NCBI GenBank assembly: GCA_947452365.1
Contig: CANGCO010000005.1
Location: forward strand, 1-64,000
Origin: Caulobacteraceae bacterium
GTDB lineage: Bacteria > Pseudomonadota > Alphaproteobacteria > Caulobacterales > Caulobacteraceae
DNA: 64,000 nt
Direction of reading: 5' to 3'
Shown: positions 8,592-17,935 of the stretch, piece by piece
Position numbering within the stretch: position 1 is the first letter of the stretch
Layout of the letters: each line of letters begins with the position of its first letter
Program-made: the position numbers and the translations under genes
Notes under the pieces: model-generated
Told to the model about the DNA's origin: nothing
The model's database searches: none
Seen by the model: only the letters and a program-made list of their open reading frames with translations

Positions 8592-10694
8592 ATGTCCGCT
8601 TCTGTGCCCCCCGATCGTGCCGAGGCCAGCGGCAAGGCTGTGCCTGATGAGGGGCGTCGGCACCAGCTGATCGAAATGACCATTGATAGTCTGGCCCAGT
8701 GCGGGTTTGTTGGCTCGACCCTGGCTGAAATCACCGAACGGGCCGGGGTCAAGCCTGGCCTTGTGGCGCATTATTTCGGCGATAAGGAAGGCCTATTAGA
8801 GGCAACATTTCGGACCCTGACCCGTAATCTGGGGCTGCGTATGCGTGAAAGACTGGGTCAGGCGACTGGCCCTCGCGCGCGGGTCCAGGCCGTGATCGAT
8901 GCCAATCTCGACCCCAAGGAATTTGATCAGCGCACGGGCGCCGCCTGGCTGGCCTTTTGGGGTCAGGTCCCGCATAGCCCATCCTTGAGCCGGGTTCAGA
9001 GGGTCTATCAGCGCCGCATGCTGTCCAATCTTCGCGGTGCCTTAAAGGCCCTATTGCCAACCGCCGAGGCCGCAAGGCTGGCGGCCATGATCGCGGCCAT
9101 GATTGACGGGGTCTGGCTAAGAGCGGCCCTGTCCAATTGGCAAGAGGCCGATAGCGGCGGCGCACGCGCCATGTTGACGGCCTTTGTCGATAGCCGCCTT
9201 GCCATGGCGCCAATTGTGCAAGCGCCGGTCGCGCAAGGGCCCGATCTTCACCGCAATCATATTGGTGGCCGTTTCGTAACAGGCTCTGGCCAGACCTTTG
9301 ATACGGTCAATCCCGCCACGGGCGAGGTGATTGGCACGGTTGAGATCGCCGATGCGGCCATGGTTGAACAGGCGGTTGAGGCCGCGCGGCGCGGCCAAAA
9401 GATCTGGGCTGCTATGACCGGGGCTGAACGCGGCCGGGTATTGCACCGCACCGCCGAATTACTGCGCGCTGCCAATGACGAACTGGCCTTGCTTGAGACA
9501 CTTGATACCGGAAAACCGATCCAGGAGACCTCGGCCGTCGATGTGCTGTCTGGCGCCGATTGCCTGGAATACTATGCCGGCATGGCGGCAACCCTAGTTG
9601 GTCAGCATGTCGATCTCGGCAGCCAGGCCTTTGGCTATGTTCGTCGCGAGCCCTTGGGCGTGGTCGCCGCGATCGGGGCCTGGAATTATCCGATCCAGAT
9701 TGCCTGCTGGAAGGCGGCCCCGGCCTTGGCTTGCGGCAATGCGATGATTTTTAAGCCGTCTGACCTGACACCCCTAACGGCGCTAAGGCTAGCAGAGATC
9801 TTTGTGCAGGCGGGCCTGCCAGACGGCGTGTTCAATGTGGTGCAGGGCGGGGTCGAAACCGGACGGCTCTTGTCGCGCCACCCAGCAATCGAAAAGATTT
9901 CCCTGACCGGCGCGGTTGAGACCGGCAAGAAGGTCATGGCCGATGCGGCCACCACATTAAAATCGGTAACCATGGAATTAGGCGGCAAGTCACCCCTGAT
10001 TGTGTTTGACGATGCCAGCCTTGATAATGCCGTGTCCGGCGCCCTGATGGCCAATTTTTATTCAGCGGGCGAGGTCTGTTCGAATGGCACACGCGTGTTT
10101 GTGCATTCCAAGGTCAAGGCCGCCTTCCTCGAAAAGCTGCTGGCCCGTACAGCCCAGATGGTGATTGGTGATCCGCAAGATGGTGCGACCCATGTCGGGG
10201 CCCTAATTTCACGCGATCACATGACCAAGGTGCTGGGCTATATTGCAAAGGGCAAGGCGCAGGGCGCAAATTTGTTATGCGGCGGCGAGGCCCTGACCCA
10301 TGGGGCTTTTGCCAAGGGCAATTTCGTGTCGCCCGCCGTGTTTGACGGCTGCACCGACGATATGACGATTGTGCGCGAGGAAATCTTTGGCCCGGTCATG
10401 TCGGTCTTGAGTTTTGACGATGAGGATGAGGTGGTGGCCCGCGCCAATAATACTGCCTTTGGCTTGTCGGCAGCGGTCTTTACCAATGACCTGACCCGCG
10501 CGCACAGGGTGATTGCGCGGCTTGAGGCTGGGACCTGCTGGATCAATCAGTACAATGTCACGCCGATCGAGCTGCCGTTTGGCGGTTATAAACAGTCGGG
10601 CATTGGCCGGGAAAATGGCCATGCGGCTATTGAGCACTATACCCAACTCAAGAGTGTCTATGTCGCGCTCGGCGACATTGATGCGCCCTATTAG
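8592..10694 (+). CDS. betIB: BetI-BetB fusion: TetR choline-type repressor fused to betaine aldehyde dehydrogenase
   Basis: One uninterrupted 700-codon frame joins two complete proteins. Residues about 20-205 are a full BetI: an HTH with [19 protein letters not shown], then the ligand domain with [10 protein letters not shown] and LIDGLWLRGAL-like [12 protein letters not shown] linker of roughly 10-15 residues leads to a full aldehyde dehydrogenase (about 220-700), with catalytic C496 ([11 protein letters not shown]), E462 (MELGGKSP) and N365 (GAWNYP). BetI normally represses bet genes until choline binds; BetB oxidises betaine aldehyde to glycine betaine. They are normally separate adjacent genes. 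Here enzyme and regulator would share one chain, as in PutA. No internal frameshift was seen, and betA follows 9 bases later. Confidence 0.93.
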   Translation: MSASVPPDRAEASGKAVPDEGRRHQLIEMTIDSLAQCGFVGSTLAEITERAGVKPGLVAHYFGDKEGLLEATFRTLTRNLGLRMRERLGQATGPRARVQAVIDANLDPKEFDQRTGAAWLAFWGQVPHSPSLSRVQRVYQRRMLSNLRGALKALLPTAEAARLAAMIAAMIDGVWLRAALSNWQEADSGGARAMLTAFVDSRLAMAPIVQAPVAQGPDLHRNHIGGRFVTGSGQTFDTVNPATGEVIGTVEIADAAMVEQAVEAARRGQKIWAAMTGAERGRVLHRTAELLRAANDELALLETLDTGKPIQETSAVDVLSGADCLEYYAGMAATLVGQHVDLGSQAFGYVRREPLGVVAAIGAWNYPIQIACWKAAPALACGNAMIFKPSDLTPLTALRLAEIFVQAGLPDGVFNVVQGGVETGRLLSRHPAIEKISLTGAVETGKKVMADAATTLKSVTMELGGKSPLIVFDDASLDNAVSGALMANFYSAGEVCSNGTRVFVHSKVKAAFLEKLLARTAQMVIGDPQDGATHVGALISRDHMTKVLGYIAKGKAQGANLLCGGEALTHGAFAKGNFVSPAVFDGCTDDMTIVREEIFGPVMSVLSFDDEDEVVARANNTAFGLSAAVFTNDLTRAHRVIARLEAGTCWINQYNVTPIELPFGGYKQSGIGRENGHAAIEHYTQLKSVYVALGDIDAPY

Positions 10695-10703
10695 GCCGCC
10701 GCT

Positions 10704-12362
10704 ATGACCCAGATTTTTGACTATATCATTGTCGGTGCAGGCTCTGCGGGCTGTGTTTTGGCCAATCGCTTAAGCGAAGATGGCAAGCATTCGGTTCTGG
10801 TGCTGGAATCGGGCGGCAGCGACCGGTCGATCTTCATCCAGATGCCGACGGCCCTATCCATTCCGATGAATAATCCGCGTTATATCTGGGATTATGAGGC
10901 CGAGCCTGAACCCGCTCTAGGTGGGCGGCGCATTCATACGCCGAGGGGCCGGGTGCTGGGCGGATCCTCCTCGATTAATGGCCTTGTTTATATTCGCGGC
11001 AATCCGCTGGATTTCCAGCGCTGGCAAGATGAGGGCGCCAATGGCTGGTCCTATGCCGATGTCTTGCCCTATTTTAAGCGTGCGGAGGACCGCGCAGAGG
11101 GCGGCGATGCCTATCGTGGCGCAGGCGGCCCGCTCAAGACCCAGTATGGTAGCTTAAACAATCCACTGCACGAGGCCTGGCTGCAATCGGCCAAGGCGGC
11201 GGGATATCCTTTGACCACCGACGTCAATGGCCGCCAACAAGAAGGCTTTGGCCGTATGGATATGACGGTCGGGGAGGGGCGACGCTGGAGTGCAGCCAAT
11301 GCCTATCTTAGACCGGCGCTAAAGCGGCCCAACCTGACGGTCTTGACCGAGGCCCTCGTGTCCAAGGTGGTGTTCGAAGCCAAGCGCGCGGTCGGTGTTC
11401 GTTATAGCCGCGGCGGCCAAGCCTTTGAAGCCAAGGCCAGGGCCGAGGTAATCTTGGCCGGGGGCGCGATCAATTCGCCGCAATTGTTGAAACTGTCGGG
11501 GATTGGTCCGGCGGCAGAGCTGGCCAGTCACGGGGTCGAGGTGGTTTGTGACCGCCCCGGCGTTGGCGAAAACCTGCAAGACCATTTGGAATTCTATTTT
11601 CAGATCGCCAGCAAAAAGCCGGTCACGCTTTATTCGGCCATGAATCCCTTGGCCAAGGCCCTGATTGGCGCGCGCTGGATCTTGTTTAAGGACGGGCTGG
11701 GTGCGACCAACCATTTCGAAAGCTGCGGCTTTATTCGCAGCCGCGCAGGCATTGCCTATCCCGATATCCAGTATCATTTCTTGCCGCTCGCTGTGACCTA
11801 TGATGGTCAGTCCATGGCCAAGCAGCATGGCTTTCAGGCCCATGTTGGCCCCATGCGGTCCAAGAGCCGGGGCTGGGTGCGGCTAAGATCGGCTGATCCT
11901 GCGGCCAAGCCCGAAATTCGCTTTAACTATATGAGCCACCCCGATGACTGGACCGAGATGCGGGCCTGCGTGCGCCTAACCCGCGAAATCTTTGCGCAAG
12001 GCCCGTTTGATCCCTATCGCGGCGAGGAATTGCAGCCGGGCAAGGACGCGATCAGCGACGAGGCCATTGACGCCTTTATTCGCGACAAGGTCGAGACCGC
12101 CTATCACCCGTCCTGCAGCTGCAAGATGGGCCGGGTGGATGACCCCATGGCTGTCGTGGATACTCAAGCCCGGGTGATTGGGGTGACGGGCCTAAGAGTG
12201 GTTGATGCCTCGATCATGCCCTCGATTACGACGGGCAATCTAAATGCCCCGACCCTTATGCTGGCGGAAAAGGCGGCCGATCATATTCTGGGCAAGCCCT
12301 TATTGCCGCCGTCTAATGCGGACTTCTATCAGGCTGCTGATTGGCAGACAGCGCAGCGTTGA
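10704..12362 (+). CDS. betA: Choline dehydrogenase (GMC oxidoreductase)
   Basis: The 552-residue GMC flavoprotein starts with the FAD-binding [14 protein letters not shown] (about 10-23) and has the GMC signature [18 protein letters not shown] near residue 85. The second signature [16 protein letters not shown] is at about 250 and the active-site His in [12 protein letters not shown] at about 470. BetA oxidises choline to betaine aldehyde at the membrane, delivering electrons to the respiratory chain, and the aldehyde is then oxidised by the BetB half of the preceding fusion. It starts 9 bases after that gene, so the two form an operon. Confidence 0.94.
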   Translation: MTQIFDYIIVGAGSAGCVLANRLSEDGKHSVLVLESGGSDRSIFIQMPTALSIPMNNPRYIWDYEAEPEPALGGRRIHTPRGRVLGGSSSINGLVYIRGNPLDFQRWQDEGANGWSYADVLPYFKRAEDRAEGGDAYRGAGGPLKTQYGSLNNPLHEAWLQSAKAAGYPLTTDVNGRQQEGFGRMDMTVGEGRRWSAANAYLRPALKRPNLTVLTEALVSKVVFEAKRAVGVRYSRGGQAFEAKARAEVILAGGAINSPQLLKLSGIGPAAELASHGVEVVCDRPGVGENLQDHLEFYFQIASKKPVTLYSAMNPLAKALIGARWILFKDGLGATNHFESCGFIRSRAGIAYPDIQYHFLPLAVTYDGQSMAKQHGFQAHVGPMRSKSRGWVRLRSADPAAKPEIRFNYMSHPDDWTEMRACVRLTREIFAQGPFDPYRGEELQPGKDAISDEAIDAFIRDKVETAYHPSCSCKMGRVDDPMAVVDTQARVIGVTGLRVVDASIMPSITTGNLNAPTLMLAEKAADHILGKPLLPPSNADFYQAADWQTAQR

Positions 12363-12487
12363 TGGGCGATTAGCAAAGCTTTTTTGACCTGGGCACCGGG
12401 ACTTTAGGTGCAAGTGTTTAAGGCCAAAAAACAGCCGCGGTTTGGGCACGGGCCCAAGGATAAGTCGGCTTAAGAGGGGATTTAGCA

Positions 12488-14827
12488 ATGACCAAGACTA
12501 AGACGATCCAGGCTCGCATGATGCGCCACCTATTGCTGACCAGTGCCGCCGCCAGTGCAGTCATGGCGCTTCCGGCCTTTGCCGCTGAGCCTGCCGCATC
12601 GGCTGCACCCGAGGCTGAACAGGTCGATACGATCTTGGTGACGGCTCAGCGCCGCGAACAGCGCCTGCAAGATGTCGGCATTGCCGTGTCGGTTGTTGGG
12701 GCCCAACAGATGGCGGCTATGGGCCTGAAGGACTCCACAGACCTGGTCCGAAGCGTGCCGAGCCTAAAGCTCAACGAATACACGCCGTCAGCGGTCGTGT
12801 TCAATATTCGCGGTGTTTCGCAGAACGATTTTGGCGATGAGCAAGAGCCGCCGGTTGCGGTCTATCAAGACGATTCCTATGCCAGCTCGTTTGTGTCGGC
12901 CGGCTTTCCCATGTTTGACCTTGCGCGGATCGAGGTCCTGCGCGGGCCGCAAGGCACACTATTTGGTCGCAATGCCACAGGCGGCGCGATCCAGTTTATT
13001 TCCAATAAGCCGACCAAGGATTTCAGCGCCTATGTGACGGCGGGCTATGGCAGCTACAATACGGCCAATGCCGAGGGCGCGATTTCGGGTCCAATCAATG
13101 ACCGCATGCAGATGCGGCTATCGGGTATGGCCGTTGATGGCGAAGGCTATCTGACCAGCATCTATCCCGGCGTCAAAAGCCGCGGCGCTGAGCATCACTG
13201 GGCGGTACGCGACATCCTTGCCTGGCAGCCGACCGACAAGGTTGATGTTGAGCTGAATGTTCGATTTGCCCGCAATCCGCATGAACATTCGGCGGGTATG
13301 TATTCCTGGGAAGCGGCCTATCCCAATGCTGATGGTCAGGGCACCTATCTGCCAGCTAATCAGGTCAATCCCTTGCTCAACGACCCTACGGCAGCACCTG
13401 GCACCGATCTGAGCGGTTTTCGCAATGATGCGATCAGCGTGCCGCGCGGCGGCAAGCCCTGGCGCGTGGCGGCAACGGGTCCGTCCTATACCGATCGCAG
13501 CCTGTTCAGCACCAATCTGAAAGTCTCCTTCCCGGTTGGGCCTTTTGCAGTCACATCCATCACGGATGTACAGTCCAACCAGAAGGATTACCGCGAGGAT
13601 GCGAGTGCCTCGCCAAATAATGTTGTGGTCTTTTTACAAGGCGCCGATGTTCAGCAATTTAGCCAAGAAGTGCGCGCCTCCGCCAATTTTGGCGATCATG
13701 AGCTTGTGGTTGGCGCTTTTGGCATGGCCATAGATGGGGCCTATACTGCGGCCTATACCTTCCCGATCTATCCGTTTACACCCGATGTTCGTTTTACGGA
13801 AAAGACCAAGTCCTATGCAATCTTTGCGCAGGATGAATGGACCTTGCCAAATAATTTCAAGGCCATTTTTGGAGCGCGCTATTGGCATGACAATCGCAAT
13901 GTCAATTATACGGCCATTGACGATACCGGTGAGATTATCCGATTTAATACCCGTGAAGTCGTAGCCATTAATGGCTCGACCGGCCTGTCGGCGCTCGACG
14001 GTGTGACCCTGAGGCCGTCGGATGCCGACAAGGACTATGCGGATTATTCGGTTCGGGCTGAAATCGATTATAAGCCCAGCGATAATCTGCTGGTCTATGC
14101 CAGCTTTAATCGCGGCACCAAGAGCGGCGGCTTTACCCTGTCGACCTCTACGCCAACGGCGGGCTATGAGTCCTTCTTCCTCAATGGCATCCCCTATAAG
14201 CCTGAAGTGCTGAATGCCTATGAGGTCGGCATCAAGGCGACCTTGCCAAAGCGCACGATCTTGAACCTGACGGCCTTCCATTATGACTATCAGGACTACC
14301 AGGCCTTTACCCAGTATGGGCTTGTCCAGACGGTTGTGAACCGCGATGCCAAGCAGGACGGGTTTGAGGCGGAATTGACCACCCATCCCATCCAAGGCTT
14401 GACCGTCCAGGCCAATGCGTCTGTGCTGGATAATGTGGTCAAGAATGTCAGCCTGCCCAATGGCGATATTCGCGACCGCAAACTGCCCCAGGCCCCAAAG
14501 TTTTCGGGCCAGGGTCTGGTGCGCTATGACATGCCAACCTCGCTTGGCGATGTGTCCTTGCAGGCCGATGCGCAGTTTACGGGGAAGTTCTGCTTCTCGG
14601 TCCTGTGCTCGCCGGTCGAGCGCGAGGGGGCCCATACGGTCTATAATGCCCGCATCGGCTTCACGCCCAAGAACAAGCCTTGGGAAGCCTCAATCTTCGT
14701 CAATAATATCAGCTCGGAAATCTACCGGGTCTATACGTTCGACGTCGCGGCCTATACCGGCCAGATCCCTAGCGTCTATGCCCGTCCGCGCAGCGGCGGC
14801 GTGACAGTGACCTACCGCTTTAACTAA
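12488..14827 (+). CDS. TonB-dependent outer-membrane receptor
   Basis: The 779-residue protein has a signal peptide (about 1-33, ending PAFAAEP), a TonB-box-like segment DTILVTA near residue 46, a plug domain with FNIRGVSQNDF and VEVLRGPQGTLFGRNATGG-type sequence near 155, and a long C-terminal beta-barrel ending VTVTYRF plus N. Such receptors import bulky or scarce solutes with energy from TonB-ExbBD. It follows betA after a 125-bp gap, with a good AAGAGGGG ribosome site, and is followed by a terminator. Its place between betA and a betaine ABC transporter suggests a quaternary-amine ligand, but sequence alone does not show that. Confidence 0.9.
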   Translation: MTKTKTIQARMMRHLLLTSAAASAVMALPAFAAEPAASAAPEAEQVDTILVTAQRREQRLQDVGIAVSVVGAQQMAAMGLKDSTDLVRSVPSLKLNEYTPSAVVFNIRGVSQNDFGDEQEPPVAVYQDDSYASSFVSAGFPMFDLARIEVLRGPQGTLFGRNATGGAIQFISNKPTKDFSAYVTAGYGSYNTANAEGAISGPINDRMQMRLSGMAVDGEGYLTSIYPGVKSRGAEHHWAVRDILAWQPTDKVDVELNVRFARNPHEHSAGMYSWEAAYPNADGQGTYLPANQVNPLLNDPTAAPGTDLSGFRNDAISVPRGGKPWRVAATGPSYTDRSLFSTNLKVSFPVGPFAVTSITDVQSNQKDYREDASASPNNVVVFLQGADVQQFSQEVRASANFGDHELVVGAFGMAIDGAYTAAYTFPIYPFTPDVRFTEKTKSYAIFAQDEWTLPNNFKAIFGARYWHDNRNVNYTAIDDTGEIIRFNTREVVAINGSTGLSALDGVTLRPSDADKDYADYSVRAEIDYKPSDNLLVYASFNRGTKSGGFTLSTSTPTAGYESFFLNGIPYKPEVLNAYEVGIKATLPKRTILNLTAFHYDYQDYQAFTQYGLVQTVVNRDAKQDGFEAELTTHPIQGLTVQANASVLDNVVKNVSLPNGDIRDRKLPQAPKFSGQGLVRYDMPTSLGDVSLQADAQFTGKFCFSVLCSPVEREGAHTVYNARIGFTPKNKPWEASIFVNNISSEIYRVYTFDVAAYTGQIPSVYARPRSGGVTVTYRFN

Positions 14828-14834
14828 TATTATA

Positions 14835-14866
14835 GGGCGGGGGCCTTTGGTTCCCGCCCGCCTTTT
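14835..14866 (+). terminator. Rho-independent terminator after the TonB receptor
   Basis: A 7-bp GC stem (GGGCGGG at 14835-14841 and CCCGCCC at 14853-14859) is followed by GCCTTTTTG. It lies 8 bases after the receptor stop and between convergent genes, so it should end the bet/receptor transcript. Confidence 0.8.
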
Positions 14867-14870
14867 TGCT

Positions 14871-15944
14871 CTAGCGGCGCGACAAGGCCTTGAGGATCTC
14901 GGCCGCGCCGCATATGCCGATAATGCCATTCTCATCGGTCAAGGCCACAGACGCGCCCGTGGTATGGACCATGCGTACCAGTTCATCCAAGCGTGTGGTT
15001 ACAGGCGCTAGGGCTAGGCCCTTGGCGTCCAGGGCATCTGTGACGGGCCGCATGGCCTGGGCACCGGTCAGGACGCTTAAGGGGTTCATGTGCTGAACAA
15101 ATTGGGCCACATAATCATTGGCCGGGCGCAGAATTATGTCTTCAGGCTGGCCAGTCTGGATGATGCGCCCACCCTCCATGATCGAGATCTGGTCGCCAAG
15201 CTTCAGCGCCTCGTCCAGATCATGACTGACAAACAATATGGTTTTTTGCACCGTGTTTTGCAGGCTGATCAGCTCGTCCTGAAGGCGGGTGCGGATCAGG
15301 GGATCGAGCGCGGAAAACGGCTCGTCCATTAGCAGGATATCGGCCTCAGTCGCAAAGGCGCGGGCTAGGCCGACGCGTTGCTGCATGCCGCCCGATAGGT
15401 CCTGGGTCTTGCGATCGGCCCATTCGGTCAGGCCAACCAGGGCAAGATAGGTATCGACCTTTTGCTGGCGCTGGGCCTTGTCCATGCCGCGAAACTCAAG
15501 GCCCAGCCCAACATTGTCGCGCACTGTGCGCCAGGGCAGGAGGCCAAATTGCTGAAACACCATGGCGATTGACTGACGCCGCACGGCGCGTAGGGTATTG
15601 TCGTCGCAGGATGCGACATCGACCAGGCCGCCATTATGGCGCACTAGGACCTGGCCGGAGGTTACGGGATTTAGGCCATTGGCCGCGCGCAGCAGGGTCG
15701 ACTTGCCCGAGCCGGACAGACCCATCAGGACCGATATCTCCCCAGCCTTGATGGTCAGATTGGCATCGGCAGCGCCGAGCACCACACCGGTCTCGCTATT
15801 GATCTGGCTGCGGTCGGCATCCTTGGCCAGCAGGGTTTTAGCCTGATCGAGGGCCGTATCGCGGCGGCGACCGGTGCCGGGGGCGAACAGGATATTGACG
15901 GACTTAAACTCAATGGCTGCGGTCATGACGGGATCAAGGCTCAT
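14871..15944 (-). CDS. choV: Choline/glycine betaine ABC transporter, ATP-binding protein (ProV/ChoV type)
   Basis: The 357-residue ATPase has Walker A GLSGSGKST, the signature LSGGMQQRVGLARAFA, Walker B ILLMDEPFSALDP and a switch His in FVSHDLDEAL. It has the longer N-terminus and the C-terminal CBS-like regulatory region (about 275-355) typical of the betaine/proline (ProV, ChoV) subfamily. It lies one base after the fused binding-protein/permease gene and completes that importer. An internal Met at residue 7 is an alternative start. Confidence 0.9.
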   Translation of the reverse strand: MSLDPVMTAAIEFKSVNILFAPGTGRRRDTALDQAKTLLAKDADRSQINSETGVVLGAADANLTIKAGEISVLMGLSGSGKSTLLRAANGLNPVTSGQVLVRHNGGLVDVASCDDNTLRAVRRQSIAMVFQQFGLLPWRTVRDNVGLGLEFRGMDKAQRQQKVDTYLALVGLTEWADRKTQDLSGGMQQRVGLARAFATEADILLMDEPFSALDPLIRTRLQDELISLQNTVQKTILFVSHDLDEALKLGDQISIMEGGRIIQTGQPEDIILRPANDYVAQFVQHMNPLSVLTGAQAMRPVTDALDAKGLALAPVTTRLDELVRMVHTTGASVALTDENGIIGICGAAEILKALSRR

Positions 15945-15945
15945 T

Positions 15946-17766
15946 TCAGTGGGCAGCCGATTTGGGGCGGGTCATGCGGTCAAGTATGATGGCCAAAAGC
16001 ACGATGGCAAAGCCAGCCTCAAAGCCCATGCCGACCTGAACCGTATTCAAGGCGCGCACGACCGGAACACCAAGCCCGCCGGCACCAACCAGGGCGGCGA
16101 TGACCACCATGGACAGGCTGAGCATAATGCACTGGGTGATTCCGGCGACAATATTGGGCATGGCCGAGGGCAGTTCGATTGACCACAGAAGTTGAAACCT
16201 GGTCGCGCCAAAGGCCTGACCGGCCTCGATCAAGGGCCTGGGTGTTGAGGAGATGCCGAGGTGGGTTAGGCGCACCGGAGCGGGCAGGGCAAAGATCACG
16301 GTCGAGATCAGGCCCGGCACGACGCCAAGGCCAAACAGGACCAGGGTCGGGATCAAATAGACAAAGGTCGGCAAGGTCTGCATCAAATCGAGCACTGGAT
16401 GCATGGCCCGATAGAGCCAGGGCCGATGGGCTGCGGCTATGCCCAGCGGCACGCCAATGGCTGTTGAAATCAGGGCGGCAAACAAGACCAGGGACAGGGT
16501 CTCGAGCATGGCGTCCCAATAGCCTTGGTTCATGATCAAGAGCAGGGCGGCGGCGACAAAAAGGCTAAGGCCAATCGAGCGCTGTAAGAGATAGGCTAGG
16601 GCCACGACTGCGCCCAGCAAGACCAGCGGCGGCACCTGTTTGAGCAGGCCCGTAAGGCCGTCTACGGCGGCGCGGATACCGAGCGAGAGGCCATCAAAAA
16701 AGCCCTGACCGCCCGTTTTTGAGGCCTCGACCAGACGCGCCATGAGATCACCTATCGGCAATTTATGGCCTGTGATCCAGGCCTGGATGCCCTTATCTTG
16801 GCCCGGGTTCCGCGCCTTGATAACCGGCTTGCCGTCATAGGTTTCCACGCCGTCAAGCCAGCGGGCGAGCATTTGTGGGTTCTTGTCCAGCCAGGCGCGG
16901 GCCGCAGCCTTAGGCTCCTGATGTTGATCTAAAATCGCCCCCATAAGCAGGCTTTCATCGGCCAGGGTGAATTCGAGATTCTTCAATAAGCGCCCAATAT
17001 TAGGGCAGTCTTTGGAATAGCCCGCGCGGGTATTGGTATAGATGGTCGCGCCGCCAAAATTGGGCCCGAAGGTGTCATCGCCGCCTGTAAGGTACCGGAT
17101 CTGGAACCGCGTATTCATCGGGTGCGGCTCCCATCCCAAGAATACAATTGGCTTCTTGTCGCGGGTGGCGCGCTCGAGCTCGGCCAACATGCCTTGTTCG
17201 GAGGACTCAACCAGCTTGAACCCGCCAAGGCCCTTGGCATTCTTGGCAATCATGCCCAGCACCTGACGATTGCCGTCATTGCCAGCTTCCAGGCCATAGA
17301 TCTTATGGTTTAGCTGGCTGGCGAATTTGGGGATATCGGCAAAGTCCTTGAGCCCGGCATCATACAAATAGGTCGGCACTGCCAAGGTGTATTTGGCCCC
17401 GGTCAGATTAGCGCGCACTACCTCGACCGAGCCGTCCTTAACAAAGGCCTCGCGGTCCTGGGCCATGGACGGCATCCAATTGCCGAGGAATACATCGACA
17501 TCCTTATTCTTCATGGCCGCATAGGTGACCGGCACCGATAGGACGGTAATCGTGGTCTTATAGCCAAGGTCTTCGAGCACGGTGCTGGTCAAGGCTGTGG
17601 TGGCAGTGACATCGGTCCAGCCAATATCGGATAGGCGCACGGTTTGGCACTGTGGCAGCGCAGAATCCGCGCCCCAGGCTAATTGACCAGACAGGCCCAG
17701 CACGCCCAAGGCCAGCACGAGCCTATGCCAAATCAAATATAGCCGCATTGGCCAAGCCCCGCTCAT
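15946..17766 (-). CDS. choXW: Choline/glycine betaine ABC transporter, fused substrate-binding protein and permease (ChoX-ChoW type)
   Basis: One 606-residue chain carries a signal peptide, an OpuAC-type binding domain (about 40-330) and a BPD_transp_1 permease (about 365-600, with the EAA loop region LIEAGQAFGATRFQLL). The aromatic residues that form the cation box of ChoX-like proteins are in place: the Trp in DIGWTDV, the Trp in GNWMPSM, the Tyr in AVPTYLYD and the Trp in FLGWEPHP. This supports a quaternary-amine ligand. The binding domain would be tethered on the periplasmic side of its own channel. In ChoXWV and ProVWX the parts are separate; OpuA fuses them in the opposite order. The partner ATPase is the next gene. 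Confidence 0.9.
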   Translation of the reverse strand: MSGAWPMRLYLIWHRLVLALGVLGLSGQLAWGADSALPQCQTVRLSDIGWTDVTATTALTSTVLEDLGYKTTITVLSVPVTYAAMKNKDVDVFLGNWMPSMAQDREAFVKDGSVEVVRANLTGAKYTLAVPTYLYDAGLKDFADIPKFASQLNHKIYGLEAGNDGNRQVLGMIAKNAKGLGGFKLVESSEQGMLAELERATRDKKPIVFLGWEPHPMNTRFQIRYLTGGDDTFGPNFGGATIYTNTRAGYSKDCPNIGRLLKNLEFTLADESLLMGAILDQHQEPKAAARAWLDKNPQMLARWLDGVETYDGKPVIKARNPGQDKGIQAWITGHKLPIGDLMARLVEASKTGGQGFFDGLSLGIRAAVDGLTGLLKQVPPLVLLGAVVALAYLLQRSIGLSLFVAAALLLIMNQGYWDAMLETLSLVLFAALISTAIGVPLGIAAAHRPWLYRAMHPVLDLMQTLPTFVYLIPTLVLFGLGVVPGLISTVIFALPAPVRLTHLGISSTPRPLIEAGQAFGATRFQLLWSIELPSAMPNIVAGITQCIMLSLSMVVIAALVGAGGLGVPVVRALNTVQVGMGFEAGFAIVLLAIILDRMTRPKSAAH

Positions 17767-17935
17767 TTAACAGCCGTTCAATCGGATAGACTGGGGCAGG
17801 CGGGCAGATGGGGCAAGCGCAGATTTTTCCCATGGGTTTATTAGGGGCCTCGAATTGGCATTGGCCCATAAACTGGGCATTTTCGCCTGTGTATGCGATC
17901 ACTGCGTCTGCGGCAGAATTAGGAATCATCAGATC

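Noticed and set aside
13634-14635. A 333-codon minus-strand frame inside the TonB receptor gene
   Set aside because: It is antisense to a gene with clear TonB-receptor motifs; it has no family features and no ribosome site. It is an artefact of G+C-rich codon use.
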